64,000 nucleotides of DNA from Ephydatia muelleri (lineage: Eukaryota > Porifera > Demospongiae > Spongillida > Spongillidae): positions 5,935,755-5,999,754 of the forward strand of contig JABACO010000014.1 of the NCBI GenBank assembly GCA_013339895.1. The letters are read 5' to 3'. The notes beneath the pieces were generated by a model. It was not told the origin of the DNA, ran no database searches, and was given only the letters and a program-made list of their open reading frames with translations. Below, piece by piece: positions 21,201-31,992 of this stretch (positions are counted from its first letter, which is position 1; the number at the start of each line of letters is the position of its first letter). Both the position numbers and the translations under genes were made by a program.

Positions 21201-24200
21201 CCCCTGCTTCTTCCCCTGCTTCTTCTTGGCTAACCTAGCCACCTTTCCCCTGCTCCTTCCCCTGCTTCCTCCCCTGCTAACCTAGCCACCTTTCCCCTGC
21301 TTCTTCCCCTGCTTCCTCCCCTGCTAACCTAGCCACCTTTCCCCTGCTTCTTCCCCTGCTTCTTCTTGGCTAACCTAGCCACCTTTCCCCTGCTTCTTCC
21401 CCTGCTTCCTCCCCTGCTAACCTAGCCACCTTTCCCCTGCTTCTTCCCCTGCTTCCTCCCCTGCTAACCTAGCCACCTTTCCCCTGCTTCTTCCCCTGCT
21501 TCTTCTTGGCTAACCTAGCCACCTTTCCCCTGCTTCTTCCCCTGCTTCTTCTTGGCTAACCTAGCCACCTTTCCCCTGCTTCTTCCCCTGCTTCTTCTTG
21601 GCTAACCTAGCCACCTTTCCCCTGCTTCTTCCCCTGCTTCTTCTTGGCTAACCTAGCCACCTTTCCCCTGCTTCTTCCCCTGCTTCTTCTTGGCTAACCT
21701 AGCCACCTTTCCCCTGCTTCTTCCCCTGCTTCTTCTTGGCTAACCTAGCCACCTTTCCCCTGCTTCCTCCCCCTGCTTCTTCCCCTGCTAACCTAGCCAC
21801 CTTTCCCCTGCTTCTTCCCCTGCTTCCTCCCCTGCTAACCTAGCCACCTTTCCCCTGCTTCTTCCCCTGCTTCCTCCCCTGCTAACCTAGCCACCTTTCC
21901 CCTGCTTCTTCCCCTGCTTCTTCCCCTGCTAACCTAGCCACCTTACCCCTGCTTCTTCCCCTGCTTCCTCCCCTGCTAACCTAGCCACCTTTCCCCTGCT
22001 TCTTCCCCTGCTTCTTCTTGGCTAACCTAGCCACCTTTCCCCTGCTTCTTCCCCTGCTTCTTCTTGGCTAACCTAGCCACCTTTCCCCTGCTTCTTCCCC
22101 TGCTTCCTCCCCTGCTAACCTAGCCACCTTTCCCCTGCTTCTTCCCCTGCTTCTTCTTGGCTAACCTAGCCACCTTTCCCCTGCTTCTTCCCCTGCTTCC
22201 TCCCCTGCTAACCTAGCCACCTTTCCCCTGCTTCTTCCCCTGCTTCCTCCCCTGCTAACCTAGCCACCTTTCCCCTGCTTCTTCCCCTGCTTCTTCTTGG
22301 CTAACCTAGCCACCTTTCCCCTGCTTCTTCCCCTGCTTCTTCTTGGCTAACCTAGCCACCTTTCCCCTGCTTCTTCCCCTGCTTCCTCCCCTGCTAACCT
22401 AGCCACCTTTCCCCTGCTTCTTCCCCTGCTTCTTCTTGGCTAACCTAGCCACCTTTCCCCTGCTTCTTCCCCTGCTTCTTCTTGGCTAACCTAGCCACCT
22501 TTCCCCTGCTTCTTCCCCTGCTTCCTCCCCTGCTAACCTAGCCACCTTTCCCCTGCTTCTTCCCCTGCTTCCTCCCCTGCTAACCTAGCCACCTTTCCCC
22601 TGCTTCTTCCCCTGCTTCTTCTTGGCTAACCTAGCCACCTTTCCCCTGCTTCTTCCCCTGCTTCTTCTTGGCTAACCTAGCCACCTTTCCCCTGCTTCTT
22701 CCCCTGCTTCTTCTTGGCTAACCTAGCCACCTTTCCCCTGCTTCTTCCCCTGCTTCTTCTTGGCTAACCTAGCCACCTTTCCCCTGCTTCTTCCCCTGCT
22801 TCTTCTTGGCTAACCTAGCCACCTTTCCCCTGCTTCTTCCCCTGCTTCTTCTTGGCTAACCTAGCCACCTTTCCCTGCTTCTTCCCCTGCTTCTTCTTGG
22901 CTAACCTAGCCACCTTTCCCCTGCTTCTTCCCCTGCTTCTTTTTGGCTAACCTAGCCACCTTTCCCCTGCTTCTTCCCCTGCTTCTTCTTGGCTAACCTA
23001 GCCACCTTTCCCATGCTTCTTCCCCTGCTTCTTCTTGGCTAACCTAGCCACCTTTCCCCTGCTTCTTCCCCTGCTTCTTCTTGGCTAACCTAGCCACCTT
23101 TCCCCTGCTTCTTCCCCTGCTTCTTCTTGGCTAACCTAGCCACCTTTCCCCTGCTTCTTCCCCTGCTTCTTCTTGGCTAACCTAGCCACCTTTCCCCTGC
23201 TTCTTCCCCTGCTTCTTCTTGGCTAACCTAGCCACCTTTCCCCTGCTTCCTCCCCTGCTTCTTCCCCTGCTAACCTAGCCACCTTTCCCCTGCTTCTTCC
23301 CCTGCTTCCTCCCCTGCTAACCTAGCCACCTTTCCCCTGCTTCTTCCCCTGCTTCTTCCCCTGCTAACCTAGCCACCTTACCCCTGCTTCTTCCCCTGCT
23401 TCCTCCCCTGCTAACCTAGCCACCTTTCCCCTGCTTCTTCCCCTGCTTCTTCTTGGCTAACCTAGCCACCTTTCCCCTGCTTCTTCCCCTGCTTCTTCTT
23501 GGCTAACCTAGCCACCTTTCCCCTGCTTCTTCCCCTGCTTCCTCCCCTGCTAACCTAGCCACCTTTCCCCTGCTTCTTCCCCTGCTTCTTCTTGGCTAAC
23601 CTAGCCACCTTTCCCCTGCTTCTTCCCCTGCTTCCTCCCCTGCTAACCTAGCCACCTTTCCCCTGCTTCTTCCCCTGCTTCCTCCCCTGCTAACCTAGCC
23701 ACCTTTCCCCTGCTTCTTCCCCTGCTTCTTCTTGGCTAACCTAGCCACCTTTCCCCTGCTTCTTCCCGTGCTTCTTCTTGGCTAACCTAGCCACCTTTCC
23801 CCTGCTTCTTCCCCTGCTTCCTCCCCTGCTAACCTAGCCACCTTTCCCCTGCTTCTTCCCCTGCTTCTTCTTGGCTAACCTAGCCACCTTTCCCCTGCTT
23901 CTTCCCCTGCTTCCTCCCCTGCTAACCTAGCCACCTTTCCCCTGCTTCTTCCCCTGCTTCCTCCCCTGCTAACCTAGCCACCTTTCCCCTGCTTCTTCCC
24001 CTGCTTCTTGGCTAACCTAGCCACCTTTCCCTGCTTCTTCCCCTGCTTCTTCTTGGCTAACCTAGCCACCTTTCCCCTGCTTCTTCCCCTGCTTCTTCTT
24101 GGCTAACCTAGCCACCTTTCCCCTGCTTCTTCCCCTGCTTCTTCTTGGCTAACCTAGCCACCTTTCCCCTGCTTCTTCCCCTGCTTCTTCTTGGCTAACC

Positions 24201-25620
24201 TAGCCACCTTTCCCCTGCTTCTTCCCCTGCTTCTTCTTGGCTAACCTAGCCACCTTTCCCCTGCTTCTTCCCCTGCTTCTTTTTGGCTAACCTAGCCACC
24301 TTTCCCCTGCTTCTTCCCCTGCTTCTTCTTGGCTAACCTAGCCACCTTTCCCCTGCTTCTTCCCCTGCTTCTTCTTGGCTAACCTAGCCACCTTCCCCTG
24401 CTTCTTCCCCTGCTTCTTCCCCTGCTAACCTAGCCACCTTTCCCCTGCTTCTTCCCCTGCTTCTTCCCTGCTAACCTAGCCACCTTTCCCCTCTTCTTCC
24501 CCTGCTTCTTCCCCTGCTAACCTAGCCACCTTTCCCCTGCTTCTTCCCCTGCTTCTTCTTGGCTAACCTAGCCACCTTTCCCCTGCTCTTCTTCCCCTGC
24601 TTCTTCTTGGCTAACCTAGCCACCTTTCCCCTGCTTCTTCCCCTGCTTCCTCCCCTGCTAACCTAGCCACCTTTCCCTGCTTCTCTTCCCCTGCTTCCTT
24701 CCCCCCTGCTAACCTAGCCACCTTTCCCCTGCTTCTTCCCCTGCTTCCTCCCCTGCTAACCTAGCCACCTTTCCCCTGCTTCTTCCCCTGCTTCTTCTTG
24801 GCTAACCTAGCCACCTTTCCCCTGCTTCCTCCCCTGCTCTTCCCTGCTAACCTAGCCACCTTCCCCTGCTTCTTCCCCTGCTTCCTCCCCTGCTAACCTA
24901 GCCAACCTTTCCCCTGCTTCTTCCCCTGCTTCCTCCCCTGCTAACCTAGCCACCTTTCCCCTGCTTCTTCCCCTGCTTCTTCTTCCCTTGCTAACCTAGC
25001 CACCTTACCCCTGCTTTCTTCCCCTGCTTCCTCCCCTGCTAACCTAGCCACCTTTCCCCTGCTTCTTTCCCCTGCTTCTTCTTGGCTAACCTAGCCACCT
25101 TTCCCTGCTTCTTCCCCTGCTTCTTCTTGGCTAACCTAGCCACCTTTCCCCTGCTTCTTCCCCTGCTTCCTCCCCTGCTAACCTAGCCACCTTCCCCTGC
25201 TTCTTCCCCTGCTTCTTCTTGCTAACCTAGCCACCTTTCCCTGCTTCTTCCCCTGCTTCTTCTTGGCTAACCTAGCCACCTTTCCCTGCTTCTTCCCCTG
25301 CTTCTTCTTGGCTAACCTAGCCACCTTTCCCCTGCTTCTTCCCCTGCTTCTTCTTGGCTAACCTAGCCACCTTTCCCCTGCTTCTTCCCCTGCTTCTTCT
25401 TGGCTAACCTAGCCACCTTTCCCCTGCTTCTTCCCCTGCTTCTTCTTGGCTAACCTAGCCACCTTTCCCCTGCTTCTTCCCCTGCTTCTTCTTCGCTAAC
25501 CTAGCCACCTTTCCCCTGCTTCTTCCCTGCTTCTTCTTGGCTAACCTAGCCACCTTTCCCCTGCTTCTTCCCCTGCTTCTTCTTCCGACTATTCTTGCTC
25601 ATAGTTGAGAGAGAGAGTGT
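18266..25620 (-). pseudogene. WW-NYN gene, copy A, broken and expanded
   Basis: The minus strand encodes the same protein as 44738-47068 but in pieces. The WW part is in 19884-20276. The middle part (19308-19847) keeps the YYVRVKPIGLISL segment that carries a stop in copy C. The SNase-like and NYN parts fall in three overlapping frames between 18266 and 19126. Several frameshifts separate them, and the cluster of acidic residues at the C-terminus is still readable. The first exon is split by the 5.3-kb minisatellite 20318-25584, with the original start codons (around 25590-25620) on its far side. I regard it as a pseudogene. Confidence 0.75.
20318..25584. repeat. 5.3-kb minisatellite of 46/47-bp units grown from a coding lysine tract
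   Basis: The unit is TAACCTAGCCACCTTTCCCC, then TGCTTCTTCCCCTGCTTC, then either TTCTTGGC (46 bp) or CTCCCCTGC (47 bp). From length I estimate about 113 units. The two variants alternate in higher-order blocks. In copy C the same place (46978-47020) holds one unit-length stretch that encodes KKKQKKKQGKGG on the minus strand. The repeat therefore arose by amplifying part of an exon plus a short CTAGGTTA linker. Neither unit length is a multiple of three, and each unit carries TAG in the GKGG frame, so the array cannot be translated through. Confidence 0.95.
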
Positions 25621-26470
25621 GTGTTTCTTCTAAGAGACAAAACCTGAGTTTCAGAATAGTTGGATATGTTTAAAACAAGTGGGGTGAGTTAAATTAAATG
25701 ATATACAGGTATCCACGTGCAAATAATCACAACACTTTTAGTTGGTATAATGGCAAATTCAATTGCTGATTCTTTTGGTGATTTTAGGCAATTAACAAAG
25801 CTCCCGTTACAGACCGGTACTTTGTGTGACCTCAATTGTCTTTGTGTCTTCTCCACACACACTTAATATGTGATTGTGTTGTTACTCCTTCATCCTGCTG
25901 TTAATTATAATCAGTAATGGTTTAGATGACTTTTAATTTTGTGTGTGAGTAAGCGAGCGAGTTAGTATGAGTATATGTTAGGTCATGTTGTTGTTAGCCA
26001 TATGTGTTAAGTTTATACACCGTACTTATGTTATTAATTATTATTATATTTATAGTATTAATTTTCAATAATAATAATAATAATGGCCGCCTTAACTTAC
26101 AACTGACCGTTAGGGCAAATGCTACATCCATCCTAACCAGGGGAATGCTCCCATCTTATAAATTTTGTTGTTTTGTCTGTGTATAGATGTTATTATATGT
26201 AGGTCATGTCTATTGATAAATATTATTAGTAGATTACAGCATAGCAATATATGTAAGATAATATAGCATGCGAAGAACACAGGACAGTTCATAGGGGCTC
26301 AATCCTACTAAGGATGGCCGATGCCACTGATCTCACAAGGCAGGTGTTCAGTCTGCCATATAGGTCATGTATGATGACAGACTTTAATCATATTAATATA
26401 ATCAATAGCGATAATACATACATGACGTACACAAAATTACATAAATACACACAGCAAAGCTAAACACATA
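25620..26470. repeat. Duplicated upstream flank of WW-NYN, with a retroelement scrap
   Basis: This matches 47040-47890. Near 26090-26150 the plus strand reads GRLNLQLTVRANATSILTRG, which looks like the end of the retroelement protein whose body is on the minus strand at 26480-27050. The scrap has therefore been rearranged. Confidence 0.6.
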
Positions 26471-26479
26471 CTCTAGACA

Positions 26480-27050
26480 GAATGGCTCTGGAGTTGGAAG
26501 GTCAAATTCAATCTACCATAGATCTGGTTTATTGTGATCGACTTGGGTAGCTTCAGTTTAGTGGCCAGTCTTCCCGCAAGCCTAGAGAGACTACATTGTT
26601 GAGCTTCTGGTCCCCAACGTCCAAAAGATTCTATCACCAGAGGAATGCAAACCCAGCCTAACGCTCGACATTTTGCATATTTACTGTGGTGCTTTCGCAG
26701 CCTGGCATCACACATGCTACTTGTAATTAAGTGGGGATGTGATGCAAAGAGCAACAGCTGCAGGCTTGCTCAACTCCCAGTTAGGGATGAGGATATCAGC
26801 AGGACACGTTTGCCGTGCCTCATGACCCAAGCTGCTACTGGCTTCGAGCTGTACACCCAAGCATGCACGCTGCAGAACTCAAAAAGGGTGTCTCAGATTC
26901 TGTTGTGGCAAGAAACCACGTTGTGGTAAGAAACCAATGTCAGGGCCATTTTTACATGACAAAGTATGGTGACCAAAATGATCCAAAGAATGGGACCTGC
27001 ATTGAGGACAGAGCTGTCATGGGAAGCCCTAACCACCACCTAATCGCAAT
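26480..27050 (-). pseudogene. Retroelement-like protein fragment (possible REL endonuclease region), copy A
   Basis: The minus strand encodes, in broken frames, the same product as 47921-48442: a Cys/His-containing region, then RPADIL-like and GKPAAVDL-like motifs, then LGWVCIPLVIESFG and YGRLNL. A PAD...AVD pair spaced this way recalls the PD-(D/E)XK restriction-like endonucleases of some LINEs. I recall similar tails in repetitive genes of sponges and corals but could not check. Several frame breaks are visible. Confidence 0.4.
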
Positions 27051-27459
27051 ATGAAACTCTGAGGGAAAAGCAGGGTCATTCACAAAGCAACCCATAGTGA
27101 CATGGTTATCACTGAAGAGTGCACAAAAAGACACCCTCAACTACTGTACTGTACACAATCCAAGGGTACATATTGAACCATTTAAACTGAAATCGTCTGT
27201 TGTACTTCCCAATCAAAGTACAAGGGAACGCATGATCTTCAGATGGCTTTTAACAAAGCATACTTTTCAGCAACTGATAAGGATTGAATGCTAGTGCAAA
27301 AATTGAGTGAATTCTGCTTACAGTCAACATATATGATCCCAATGTCTGGGTGAAAACTGTTTAAGCTTACAGGACGATGTGTAGGTGATGCCTGATAGTA
27401 CAACAAGTGGTGGAATTTTGAGCATGAGAGGACAGAATCATGTACAGATGTTGTACTAG
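27051..27459. other. No gene recognised
   Basis: Short frames only. The first part is still similar in style to the retroelement scrap; the rest shows no motif or repeat. Confidence 0.3.
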
Positions 27460-27468
27460 AAGTGTCAC

Positions 27469-27577
27469 TAGTCTCGTAGACCCACCCATGACGTAAGCGT
27501 TTATCGCTTACACTACCACCTGTCGTAGTGTAAGCGATAAACGCTTACGTCAACGCTTACGTCATGGTGGGTGACTA
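27469..27577. mobile_element. 109-bp MITE, TAGTC family, 9-bp duplication
   Basis: The hairpin starts TAGTCTCGTAGACCCACC and ends GGTGGGTGACTA. AAGTGTCAC flanks it at 27460-27468 and 27578-27586. Its arms (ACGTAAGCGTTTATCGCTTA) differ from those of the 126- and 121-bp members, so it is a sister subfamily. Confidence 0.85.
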
Positions 27578-27586
27578 AAGTGTCAC

Positions 27587-27994
27587 GGCGACTGGGCTGA
27601 CCTTGAGCGCTGCAGCTCTTCTTCACTACAGGCAAAAAATGCTCTATAGATTTGCAGCTTGTGGCAGCTCTTTTTCTCCCTTTCCCTCTGCTCACGACGT
27701 CCCATCAAGCAAGTCGCGTATACAAATTAACCCGCAAGCTACTGATCCGAACGTAAGCCCTCCCTCAGCCACCCGAGTTACATATTAATAACATGGCTAA
27801 ATTTATGAAAATAATTCATCGGTCGGGTAGCTTTTAATACATTAGATCAGCCACGGAAAATACATGCATCTGTGGCTTGCTTCACGGTTGGTACCGATCC
27901 GAAATCGAAAATTGACAGACTGCGTGAAATCAGGAAATATATTCATGCATGCCCAAGCGGACTTCAAGCCGGCGGGGTGGTGCTTCAGCACCCT
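27587..27994. other. No gene recognised
   Basis: This gap between two MITEs holds a 61-codon frame at 27603 without recognisable features. Confidence 0.3.
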
Positions 27995-28003
27995 GCGCAC
28001 CCT

Positions 28004-28124
28004 TAGTCTCGTACCCAGACCCTAGTACGTCACAGCTGCGGATGGATTACATCACCGCTATGCTAGCGTAGCGGTGATGTAATCCATCCGCAGCTGTGAC
28101 GTCTAGGGTCTGGGTACGAGACTA
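28004..28124. mobile_element. 121-bp MITE, TAGTCTCG family, 9-bp duplication
   Basis: A near-perfect hairpin with the TAGTCTCGTACCCAGACCC end on both sides, flanked by GCGCACCCT at 27995-28003 and 28125-28133. It shares the ATTACATCACCGCTA block with the 126-bp copy at 5347 and the long copy at 389. Confidence 0.9.
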
Positions 28125-28139
28125 GCGCACCCTTACTGC

Positions 28140-29005
28140 GTATGGGCCTGTTTTGCCACATAAAACAACACCGAACGAAACGGCTCATTTTTGTCTTCTC
28201 GTGCGATTTAAACAACAAGCTAAATGATCGCATCGTCAGAAGTCTAAGTCGCGTGCTTTTAATGAGTTCATAGTCGGAGTCAAACCCTTGAAACTTCCGA
28301 TACAAAGTCCGGTGCAGGTCCAAAAAAATTTCTGGCTCAACGCGTAACCTGTATTACCGGTATTCCACCAAAGAGCTAGAGACTTTCATCGCCCAGACAT
28401 GTGGTCAAATCCGATACGTCTAAAGGACTACGACGATGCGCCCGATGAACCGGGAGTGTACGAAATCGGATTTTTTAGAAGTGAAAGTTTTAATCCTATG
28501 TACCTCGGAATGTCGGAGAAATCGATTTGCAATCGCCTTTCCGCCCATTACAGAGGGGACGGTAACGAAGAAGTGGATCATTACATTACAGAGGCCGAAC
28601 GAGACAATTTATATTGTCGCTGGAGCAGAGTGGAAGCCCCTCGTTGCAAAGAGGCCAAACTGCTTCGCCAACGTGAACATGGCAAATACGAATGGAACAA
28701 AAGAAATGAACCCCAATGTTAGGCCCTAGGCTATGCTGCAATTTTGATGGAACAAGTGTGTATTTTTGGTACGTGTACGCATGCATTAATACGACTCCTC
28801 CCCCTCCCGCTGCCTCTGTGAATGTGGGGAGGAAGAAGTCATGTGGGAGGGAGCTGTGACCATAGGGATTTTGTACACAAATGGTATGTACACTTGTTGG
28901 ACACAATATGCTTTTATTTAGATTAGTACGCTAACTGGAGAAAAAGAAATAGACATATATTAATAGACAGAACACATGACATCAGTGGCCCAATATGGCC
29001 ACACA
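28140..29005. repeat. Left arm of a large inverted repeat carrying a GIY-YIG gene
   Basis: The arm matches 31993-32875 in inverted orientation over its whole length with scattered differences. It contains the GIY-YIG frame, a short GA-rich stretch resembling the CLASRP SR exon (about 28795-28870), and a piece resembling the CLASRP intron at about 17080-17230. The region between the arms holds WW-NYN copy B. Confidence 0.8.
28399..28722 (+). CDS. Solo GIY-YIG nuclease-like protein (107 aa), copy 1
   Basis: The protein shows the GIY-YIG hallmarks in order: GVY at residues 19-21, YLG at 35-37, an arginine in the helix after it (R46, NRLSAHY), and a glutamate (E85, RCKEAKLL) at the place of the metal-binding catalytic residue. 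GIY-YIG domains cut DNA, and in repair enzymes, homing endonucleases and Penelope-like retroelements they are fused to other domains. Here nothing else is attached, and the frame starts MWSNPIRLKDY and ends NEPQC. An inverted paralogue lies at 32288-32605. The frame is open in both copies, which argues for recent function or recent duplication. A role in mobilising the repeat is conjecture. Confidence 0.65.
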   Translation: MWSNPIRLKDYDDAPDEPGVYEIGFFRSESFNPMYLGMSEKSICNRLSAHYRGDGNEEVDHYITEAERDNLYCRWSRVEAPRCKEAKLLRQREHGKYEWNKRNEPQC

Positions 29006-29044
29006 TCCCAAGACATAGCTTATACCTACTCAGTGTATGGTAGC

Positions 29045-31290
29045 CCCACTTAGTACGACCATGAAGTACTTGAGGTGAGGGCCCAGGTTGAGATATACCA
29101 CATTGCAGAAATGTTTGAGCTGTATGCTGCAGTTGCCCCAGAAGGCAACATAGACCTTCTCTACCTTATTGCTGTTGTGCTGGTCATTATCATGCATCAG
29201 ACTCTGAAGGGCCTCACAGTACCCACCATCCATTCCAGGGGGCTGTACTGAAAGGGTTGGTACTCCTCCCCATCATCAGTCACGGACCTCCCATAGGGGC
29301 AGAGACATCGCACCTTTTCCTCTCGTTTCCTCGTTTTATTATATGACGTCAGGGTCAAGCCCATTGTCATTGTATGACACACGTGCCCCAGAAAACAATC
29401 TGCACATGAACTGTATGGATTTCAACTTCATTCAGATGGTCACAAGGGCAAGGAAGTTTGTCAATGAACGTCTGACCTTCTTAAAGGGCCGTGTGTCCTT
29501 TGAAGCTTTGGGGATCAACTCCGACAACACCAACTGCAATCTCCAGGTGATGCTCTGGGACAGCGAGGGCAACACCTCCTGTCATGGATGCTGAAGGAAG
29601 GCATCGCTGGATTGGTGGGTGGCAGCAACTACTGGAACCCCGAGACAGGGGAGCGTGACGAAAAGGTGCGAGGTCTCTGCCCCTATGGGAGGTCCGTGAC
29701 TGATGATAAGGAGAAGTACCAACCCTTTCAGTACAGCCCCCTGGAATGGATGCTTGTGGATTTGGAGAGGGAGGCCATTAGGGAGAAAAAGGGCATGTGG
29801 GCAGCTGAGCCACATGACAAATCCTGTCACCTGCTATTTCTCGTGTGGGAAACGGGAAGCGGCACATATTCATAGACAACTCTAACCTCTGGATCACACA
29901 GAAAAAGATATTAGGCATTGTTCAGAGGAAGAAGGACATGTTCAGCAAAATGGATGAGATGGTATCTTCAGGTCAGGGCACCGTTGATGGGGATGATGGA
30001 TTCTTCAGCTCTACAGATCACAAGAGATTCAACAGCTCCTATTACAATGGGCTATTTCATAATATAATTGTACACCCCTACTGATGACTAATATCAAAGT
30101 ATCCCCCCAGGACATAAAACCTCTACACCATACCCCCCCCCCCCCCCCCAGGACATTTATTTTGGACCCCCTCTGGACAGTACATTACCATTGAACTCCC
30201 TCTGGATACAACCTGATGTAGGATACCCCCTTAGGACATTACCATATGAACCCCCTCTGGACACATCTCGATGTAGGACACCCCCTTAGGACATTACCAT
30301 ATGAACCCCCTCTGGACACATCTCGATGTAGGATACCATTACCTTTGAAACCCATCCGGACACATCTCACTGTGCGACTCCCCTAGGACATCATTGCCAT
30401 TGGACCCCCCTCTGGACACATCTCACTGCAATAGAGCATCCCCCTAGGACATTACCATTGGACCCCCTCTGGACAACTTTTTTGGTCATCAGTAGGGGTG
30501 TACAATTATTTTATCCAATGAAGATCCTCCTGCCGTACCTACTATAAACAGCTTGGCGACCTCCTTGGCTTTTAGAAAAGGGCACATTGAACCCCCACAC
30601 ATGTTTGGCTCAGTGCCACCTGCAAATGACCAGGTGTGGCATGTGTAGAAGGCATTCGGCAAAAAGTGTGTCCACCTAACCAAATGCACCAAGGAGGGCA
30701 AATCAAAAAGGGAAGACCTACAACTGATCAGCATGATGTTACTAACAGATTACAACAAAGAGGACGACCTTGTCCTGGTAGCAGGTGATGGTGGGTACTG
30801 TGAGGCCCTTCAGAGTCTGATGCATAATAATGACCAGCACAACAGCAATAAGGTGGAGAAGGTCTACGTTGCCTTCTGGGGCAACTGTGGCATACAGCTC
30901 AAACATTTCCGTGATGTGGTATTTCTCAAACTGGGCCCTCACCTCAAGTACTTGGAGCACAAAGACTCACCTTCAAAATATAACTGTGTCTTTCAAGCAG
31001 GCACAACAAGAGAAACGGCTCATTCTTGTGCACGATACAGCTGTGCAAGAGGCTACATGTAAAGACTTCCTGAAAGACCAACATCGGATCATCATTGACC
31101 GCGACTACACCGTTCAAAAATATCACAAGATGAATGACAGTACTTGGCTGGCCTTCATTATGCAAGACGAAGCAATCACACAGAAGATTCTTGGCAAATT
31201 CTCAAATGAACTTGTCCATGGTGCTGAAGGGGGTGATGGAGTAGTGCCCAGATATGACAGAAGTGGAGGGTGAGGGTGAAACATTTCAAG
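29045..31290 (+). pseudogene. WW-NYN gene, copy B, rearranged
   Basis: Pieces of the same gene lie in mixed order. Minus-strand bits at 29045-29330 match the NYN end and the CPYGRSVTDD segment. A plus-strand run at 29348-30049 covers the SLYDT to IFIDNSNLWI part. After the MITE at 30050-30515 the plus strand continues with the NYN C-terminal half (VMLLTDYNKEDDLVLVAGDG) to about 30960. A further plus-strand stretch to 31270 (QEKRLILVHDTAVQEAT, NDSTWLAFIMQDEAITQ) looks like genuine protein but is absent from copies A and C. There are several frame breaks. The WW part is missing. Confidence 0.7.
30050..30515. mobile_element. 466-bp MITE with internal minisatellite, inserted in WW-NYN copy B
   Basis: The two ends share ATAATTGTACACCCCTACTG followed by ATGAC as inverted repeats, and CAATG flanks them at 30045-30049 and 30516-30520. 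The uninterrupted paralogue (copy C near 45280) lacks the insert, which confirms the edges. The interior holds about five imperfect units built on GGACATTACCAT and CCCCCTCTGGACA, plus a C-homopolymer (30127-30149). Confidence 0.75.
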
Positions 31291-31730
31291 GCAGGGGTGG
31301 CAATGATAATGATGATGCACAGGAAGATGAATTTCTTAACTTTTTTTAGAATGCATATTAGACCAAAATAATCAATATTTTAATTAGCTTTGGAAGCAAC
31401 CTTGTATGTGGATGTTTATGTGTGGAGAAGCACTTAGAAAACAGCATTGCACTTAGAAAGCAGCATTGTGTAGGGAAGTAGATGATGTGACACCATGAAT
31501 TAATTTACCACCTTACACATACTGACACACAGATGTGCACATATTTGCATACTACACATTCACAACACTGTGACTGAATGAGGTATATGGAGGAGGGAGG
31601 GCGAGTGTAGAGGAGGGTAAGTGAGGCAGTGCAGGTGAGAAGTGGTAGAGGAGGTGAGGGGAGTGGTAGGAAAAGGTAACTGACAGCAAGAAGGGTTAAG
31701 CAAGAAAAGGCAGGACAAGAAAGGTAAGAG
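31291..31730. other. No gene recognised
   Basis: Intervening DNA between WW-NYN copy B and the CLASRP scrap. GA-rich in its second half (31570-31730); otherwise nothing seen. Confidence 0.3.
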
Positions 31731-31784
31731 GTGGAGCTACAGTGCAGTGGTATGCTGCAAGTGACTGCAGTGTGTACGTGTGCG

Positions 31785-31975
31785 TGTATTGTGTGTTATG
31801 TGCGTGGGAGTGTGTGTGTGGGTGTGTCTGCACACCAGGGAGACCACCTGTCAAGGTCACCAAGTCCCACAGTGGGCAAAATGGAATACTTCACAGAGTT
31901 CGGCACAGAGGAGCCACTCCCCCTACAGTCCCCATCCCACCAGCCCCAGTGAGAGACGACGGTTAGCTGATGGTG
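31785..31975 (+). pseudogene. CLASRP-like fragment, copy B
   Basis: On the plus strand, SRSPSPTVGKMEYFTEFGTEE matches the full gene's SPSPVVGKVEYITEFG exon (59750-59880, minus). It then jumps directly to the end of the next SR exon (GAGAGACGACGGTTAGCTGA). It is an internally deleted scrap in the orientation opposite to the full gene. Confidence 0.65.
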
Positions 31976-31992
31976 TCTGTGTGTCTGTGTGA

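Noticed and set aside
20318-25584. Telomere-like or centromeric satellite
   Set aside because: The unit does not match TTAGGG-type repeats, and the array is confined to one gene's first exon, with the unexpanded state in copy C.
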